Positions 60,570 through 64,000 of a DNA stretch of 64,000 bases are shown here, piece by piece. Source of the stretch: Mesorhizobium loti. GTDB taxonomy: Bacteria > Pseudomonadota > Alphaproteobacteria > Rhizobiales > Rhizobiaceae. Positions within the stretch are counted from its first letter, which is position 1, and every line of letters starts with the position of its first letter. The notes below the pieces were generated by a model. It had not been told where the DNA came from, made no database searches, and worked only from the letters and a program-made list of their open reading frames with translations. The stretch is from NCBI RefSeq assembly GCF_002858745.1, contig NZ_PJRO01000018.1, forward strand, positions 1-64,000, in the 5' to 3' direction. Made by a program: the position numbers and the translations under genes.

Positions 60570-61030
60570 GCCTCGCCTCCCGCACGCGTCAGGAACATGC
60601 CGGTGTTTTCCAGTTCGAACACCGCTTCGCCACGCTGATTGAACAGTTCCGCGCGCATGGTGACGAAACCGAGCCGCGGCCTCGACCTGGACAGGCGCTT
60701 GGCAAGCACGGTGGTGCGGCCGGTCAGCGTGTCGCCGGCAAGAACCGGCTTCTTCCATTTGACCTGGTCGACACCGGGCGCGCCCTGCGAAGTGGATTCC
60801 AGCAGGAACGCGTCGCACAGCATGCGCATGAACATGCAGCAGGTGTGCCAGCCGGACGCGGAGAGGCCGCCGAGCAGGCTGGCCTTGCCGGCTTCCTCAT
60901 CGAGATGCATGGGCTGGAAGTCGAATTCGGAGGCGAACTCGATGATTTCCGCCGCTGCCACCTGCTTGGTGCCGAGGTCGAGGATGGCGCCTTCCTCGAA
61001 ATCCTCATAGGCCCATTTCTTGCCGGTCAT
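60566..61030 (-). CDS. MaoC-like hot-dog hydratase (first of a tandem pair)
   Basis: 154 aa from the ATG at 61030 (a GTG one codon upstream is possible; GAGG precedes it). The catalytic region EFASEFDFQPMHLDEEAGKASLLGGLSASGWHTCCMF parallels the downstream gene almost residue for residue (same LLGG-ASGWHT block), so the two are paralogs from tandem duplication. The C-terminal half has the usual hot-dog pattern (KWKKPVLAGDTLTGR). Confidence 0.88.
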   Translation of the reverse strand: MTGKKWAYEDFEEGAILDLGTKQVAAAEIIEFASEFDFQPMHLDEEAGKASLLGGLSASGWHTCCMFMRMLCDAFLLESTSQGAPGVDQVKWKKPVLAGDTLTGRTTVLAKRLSRSRPRLGFVTMRAELFNQRGEAVFELENTGMFLTRAGGEA

Positions 61031-61157
61031 CACGCAACCTCGTTCAAGCTTGTACGATTATTGTGACTGCTGCCCTGTACTCCTGCAAGACCATGCGGGC
61101 CTTGGTTCAGCGCTTTAAGACCTGTGGATGGCATAACCATCGGCAGGTCTCAAATAT

Positions 61158-62132
61158 TCAAAGCCAACCGCGCCGGCGAAAGTAGAGATAGGGCAGGATC
61201 GCCGAGATGATCATCAGGCCGATCGCAAACGGATAGCCGACCGCCCATTTCAGCTCCGGCATGATTTCGAAATTCATGCCGTAGATGGAAGCCACCAGCG
61301 TCGGCGGCAGAAATATGACGGCTGCGACCGAGAAGATCTTGATGATGGCGTTCTGCTCGATCGAGATCATGCCGAGCGTGGCATCGAGCAGGAAGCTGAT
61401 CTTCTGCGAGAGAAACGTTGCGTGGTCGGCGAGCGACAGCACATCGCGCGCCAGCGTCTTGATACGCGCGCGCGTATCCTTGCCCATCTTGGTCTGCGTG
61501 GCGGCGTGCGCAAGGAAACCTGCCACCCGCTGCAGCGAGGTCAGGCTGTCGCGCACGCTGGAGGCAAGGTCTTCCTTGCGGCCGATGCTCTTCAGGAGTT
61601 CCTGGAAGTCGCGGTCGCGGCGGGAGGCTTGGGTGGCCGTCGCCTCGAAGATGTCGCGCGAGATCGCCTCGATGTCGCGGCCGGCCTTTTCCAGGATGTC
61701 GGCGAGGCGGTCGACGATCGCTTCAAGCAAGCCGAGCAGGATGGTGTCGGCACTCGTGCAGCCGGTGGCCACTTTCTCGGCACGCAGCGGGAAGGTCTTG
61801 AAGGCACGCGGCTCGTGATAACGCACCGTGATCAGGCGTTTTGCCGCCAGCACGAAAGTGACTGGCGACATTTCCGGCTTCTCGCCTTCGGTTTGAGAGG
61901 GCAGGTTGGCGGTCATGAAATACCCGCCGTCCTCGACATAGAGCCGGCTGGAGATCTCGATCTCCTCCATCTCCTCGCGCGTCGGCACAGCGATGCCGAA
62001 CAGGGCCTCGATGGCGGCTTCTTCTTCCTTGGTCGGATTGAGCAGATCGACCCAGACGACCGCGTCACGGTTCTGCTCGAGATCGTCGGCGAGGCGCAGG
62101 CGGTCATTGTCCACGACGAAGGCTTTGATCAT
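61158..62132 (-). CDS. corA: CorA-family Mg2+/Co2+ transporter
   Basis: 324 aa. The long soluble N-terminal part is alpha/beta and helical, and the C-terminal pair of transmembrane helices carries the signature ASIYGMNFEIMPEL (GMN motif) just before the last helix. Members import magnesium as pentamers. Single gene between the MaoC pair and the aminoglycoside kinase. Whether Mg, Co or Ni is the main substrate cannot be told. Confidence 0.93.
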   Translation of the reverse strand: MIKAFVVDNDRLRLADDLEQNRDAVVWVDLLNPTKEEEAAIEALFGIAVPTREEMEEIEISSRLYVEDGGYFMTANLPSQTEGEKPEMSPVTFVLAAKRLITVRYHEPRAFKTFPLRAEKVATGCTSADTILLGLLEAIVDRLADILEKAGRDIEAISRDIFEATATQASRRDRDFQELLKSIGRKEDLASSVRDSLTSLQRVAGFLAHAATQTKMGKDTRARIKTLARDVLSLADHATFLSQKISFLLDATLGMISIEQNAIIKIFSVAAVIFLPPTLVASIYGMNFEIMPELKWAVGYPFAIGLMIISAILPYLYFRRRGWL

Positions 62133-62314
62133 CGCGTGGTCTCCATGTTGGAAATATGAGGCCCCAAGGGCACAGGCTCATGACGGCGCCGAGGGGAAAA
62201 ATCCAGCCGACGCAAGGGCGCGATAGACCCGGGGCAGAGCCGCGTCAAGCTGCAAAAGAGCAACTGCCTCCGCGATGCCGGGAACGTGTTGAGCGGCCTT
62301 CGTCGACCACCCGT

Positions 62315-63109
62315 TCAGAAGAACTCGTCGAGCAGCTGGTAATAGGCGAGCTTCAGCGGATCGGTGTCCGATTTTCCGTAAAGAGCGAGGAAAGGCGCGA
62401 TCCAATCCTCGCCGAGATCGTCGTGGATGCTTCTGCAGGCAAGCGCGAGATCCTGGCAGCGGTCGGCCACGCCAAGCCGGCCGCAGTCGATGAAGCCGGA
62501 GAAGCGGTCAGCGTCGACCATGAAATTCGGCAGGCAGGCATCGCCATGGGTCACGACAAGGTCCTCGCTTGCCGGACGCAAGGCGATCAGGTCGGCAAAG
62601 ACATCGCGTGCCGTGCGGCCCTGCCGTTCACCGTCGAAATCCTCTTCGTCGACGAGCCCGGCCTCCATACGCGCTTTGGCGTCGGCGATGCGCCGATCAA
62701 GTCTGTGGTCGAACGGGCAGGAGCGGACGTCCAGCGCATGCAGGGTCCGCAGTGCACTGGCCATTATGGTGACGGTCGTTTCGGCGGGCAGGGAACTTGC
62801 CGATTCCAGGTCTCTGCCCGGCATGGCGCTCATCAGCAACCAGTTGCGATCGCCATGCGCCTCGAAAGCCAGGACCTCGGGGCAGCTTATGCCCTGCTGC
62901 CCAAGCCAGCGCAGGCGCTCCACCTCCGCGGGCAGTTCGGCGAAGTTGCCGGCTTCGTCGATCTTCAGGAACAGGCTGGGCTTATCGGCGGCTTCCAGCT
63001 TGAAGACGCCGGCATTCGAGAGACCAACCGTCTGCTGCAGCGAGCTGTAGCCACCGACGAGCTCCAGGAATGGCTGCGGCAAGGAGATGGCGTTCATGTT
63101 CTGGCTCAT
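62315..63109 (-). CDS. APH(3')-type aminoglycoside phosphotransferase
   Basis: 264 aa, the size of APH(3') enzymes that phosphorylate kanamycin and neomycin at the 3' hydroxyl. The kinase catalytic loop VVTHGDACLPNFMVD and the Mg motif GFIDCGRLGVADRCQDLALA are intact; the phosphate-binding Lys is likely in LFLKIDEAGN and the C-terminal acidic tail ends YYQLLDEFF. It lies 11 bases after the metallo-beta-lactamase-fold gene, so they are probably cotranscribed. GC content and codon use look like the rest of the window, which suggests an intrinsic chromosomal gene rather than a recent import. Confidence 0.87.
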   Translation of the reverse strand: MSQNMNAISLPQPFLELVGGYSSLQQTVGLSNAGVFKLEAADKPSLFLKIDEAGNFAELPAEVERLRWLGQQGISCPEVLAFEAHGDRNWLLMSAMPGRDLESASSLPAETTVTIMASALRTLHALDVRSCPFDHRLDRRIADAKARMEAGLVDEEDFDGERQGRTARDVFADLIALRPASEDLVVTHGDACLPNFMVDADRFSGFIDCGRLGVADRCQDLALACRSIHDDLGEDWIAPFLALYGKSDTDPLKLAYYQLLDEFF

Positions 63110-63120
63110 GACCGGAGCGC

Positions 63121-64000
63121 TCAGGAGCCAGTCGACGGCAGGGCGAGTGCAAGCGTTGTGGCGATATTTTTCTCGTGGACGGCTTCATAAGGTTCGAAAT
63201 AGTGAACCCATCCCGCCTCCAGCTCCCGCGCAATAAACGCGCGCAAGTCCAACGAGCGTTGCTGCGGCTGCTCGATGCAGCGTCGAAGGGCCTTGATGTA
63301 TGCGGCCGTGGCATCGATCAGGGTATCATCATAGCCGCCGGAGGCGATCACCTCGGGGGCGCCGTGATTGGGCAGGATCGCTGCAGGACGCAAGGATCGA
63401 AGCCGCTCCAGATCGACCAGATGCTGCGCAAAGTTCTGCGGCTCGCCGACATAGGTGATGGTGTCTTCGACCGTGTCGCCTGCAAACAGCAGCCGCGTTT
63501 GCGGCAGCCACAGCACCGTTGCATCATCGCTATGGATGTTGGCTTCGATCAGCCTGACCTCGTGTTTGCCGATCACGATCGTCATTTCGTCTTCGAACAG
63601 GGTGGTCGGGAGCACCAGCGGCGAGATGGACGGTGGTCCCTCGAGCGTTCCAGCCTCGATTTCCGTCTTCTGTCGTTCAAGATGAGCTGCCGTGCGGCGA
63701 TTGGCGATGACGGGGCAGTCAGCGAAGACGCCGGTGCCGGCAACATGGTCCAGATGCCAGTGGCTGAGCACGACGGTGAACTTCCTGACACCTTTGGCTT
63801 CAAGGGTGGATCGGATCAGTGCTGCGTGGTCGAGCGAGATATGGGTGTCGTAGATCAGCGCCTCGTCATCGCTGACAAGCGCGTAGCTGGCGATACCGAG
63901 CGAAAGTGCGCCGTCATCCACCCAGTTCGGATAATCGGCGAACCGCTGGTTTTCGGTGCGGCCATCAAAGAAGGCGTAGACATCGGGGGCTGGCTGCAAG
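63121..64000 (-). CDS. Metallo-beta-lactamase-fold hydrolase (start not resolved, window edge)
   Basis: At least 292 aa, read from a TTG at 63999 that may or may not be the start; the gene may begin beyond the window. The MBL signature HWHLDHVAG (HxHxDH near 100-105) is intact, with the second metal ligands in IEANIHSDD and LLFAGDTVED and the last in ILPNHGAP. The fold covers beta-lactamases, glyoxalase II-like and other hydrolases. The sequence does not prove beta-lactam cleavage. Probably cotranscribed with the downstream APH(3') gene. Confidence 0.8.
   Translation of the reverse strand, partial: LQPAPDVYAFFDGRTENQRFADYPNWVDDGALSLGIASYALVSDDEALIYDTHISLDHAALIRSTLEAKGVRKFTVVLSHWHLDHVAGTGVFADCPVIANRRTAAHLERQKTEIEAGTLEGPPSISPLVLPTTLFEDEMTIVIGKHEVRLIEANIHSDDATVLWLPQTRLLFAGDTVEDTITYVGEPQNFAQHLVDLERLRSLRPAAILPNHGAPEVIASGGYDDTLIDATAAYIKALRRCIEQPQQRSLDLRAFIARELEAGWVHYFEPYEAVHEKNIATTLALALPSTGS

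Overview
The window looks like chromosome of an alphaproteobacterium of the order Rhizobiales, most likely a Mesorhizobium/Aminobacter-type Phyllobacteriaceae. This is inferred from high GC with long antisense shadow ORFs, at least six copies of a ~100-bp intergenic palindromic repeat that looks like the rhizobial RIME family, an isolated second lumazine synthase (RibH2 type) under an FMN riboswitch, a choXWV choline importer, and a petABC bc1 operon. No species can be named from sequence reading alone. I saw no rRNA or tRNA gene, insertion sequence, prophage or CRISPR array, so this is mostly vertically inherited chromosome with accessory stretches.

Layout. 1-9485: the end of an unrecognised gene, then a leftward block (M20 amidohydrolase, LIV-type ABC importer livM-livH-livF-livG plus binding protein, M20 deacylase, isochorismatase-like amidohydrolase) facing a rightward RpiR regulator. 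This reads as one uptake-and-hydrolysis locus for an N-substituted amino acid or amide. 9540-17693: L,D-transpeptidase, a divergent LysR/EamA exporter pair with a clear operator, a DUF1868 protein, a desuccinylase-like M14 enzyme, a flavin disulfide oxidoreductase, a DUF4126 membrane protein, a sugar acetyltransferase and riboswitch-controlled ribH. 17764-19443: formate-tetrahydrofolate ligase, flanked on both sides by short inverted tandem repeats. 19782-26474: a five-gene leftward cluster of unknown function (coiled-coil protein, 381-aa protein, AAA+ ATPase, 428-aa protein, DUF2333-like membrane protein), the best candidate here for an undescribed system. 26624-31039: cytochrome c, thymidine kinase and choXWV. 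31137-34644: a two-component system divergent from three small secreted proteins, two of them twins with matching signal peptides and unrelated mature parts. 34773-41587: MoxR/DUF58/DUF4159 envelope-type operon. 41714-46707: DUF1285, Nudix CoA pyrophosphatase, CCA-adding enzyme, DUF1059, hemF, a small unknown and trmL. 47051-57013: a small unknown protein, three tandem ABC exporters, a DUF6665-like protein and petABC. 57175-64000: MFS transporter, apt, LysE-type exporter, two MaoC-like hydratases, CorA, an APH(3')-type kinase and a metallo-beta-lactamase-fold hydrolase cut by the window edge.

How the parts work together. The window holds core functions (bc1 respiration, haem synthesis, tRNA maturation, purine and thymidine salvage, folate C1 supply, flavin synthesis) mixed with nutrient uptake (LIV-type and choline importers) and envelope functions (MoxR operon, L,D-transpeptidase, three exporters, CorA). 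Several regulatory sites are visible in the bases: an FMN riboswitch with terminator, a terminator between choX and choW, dyads at the RpiR and LysR promoters, a SoxR-type promoter with no gene behind it, and repeats that supply stop codons to neighbouring genes.
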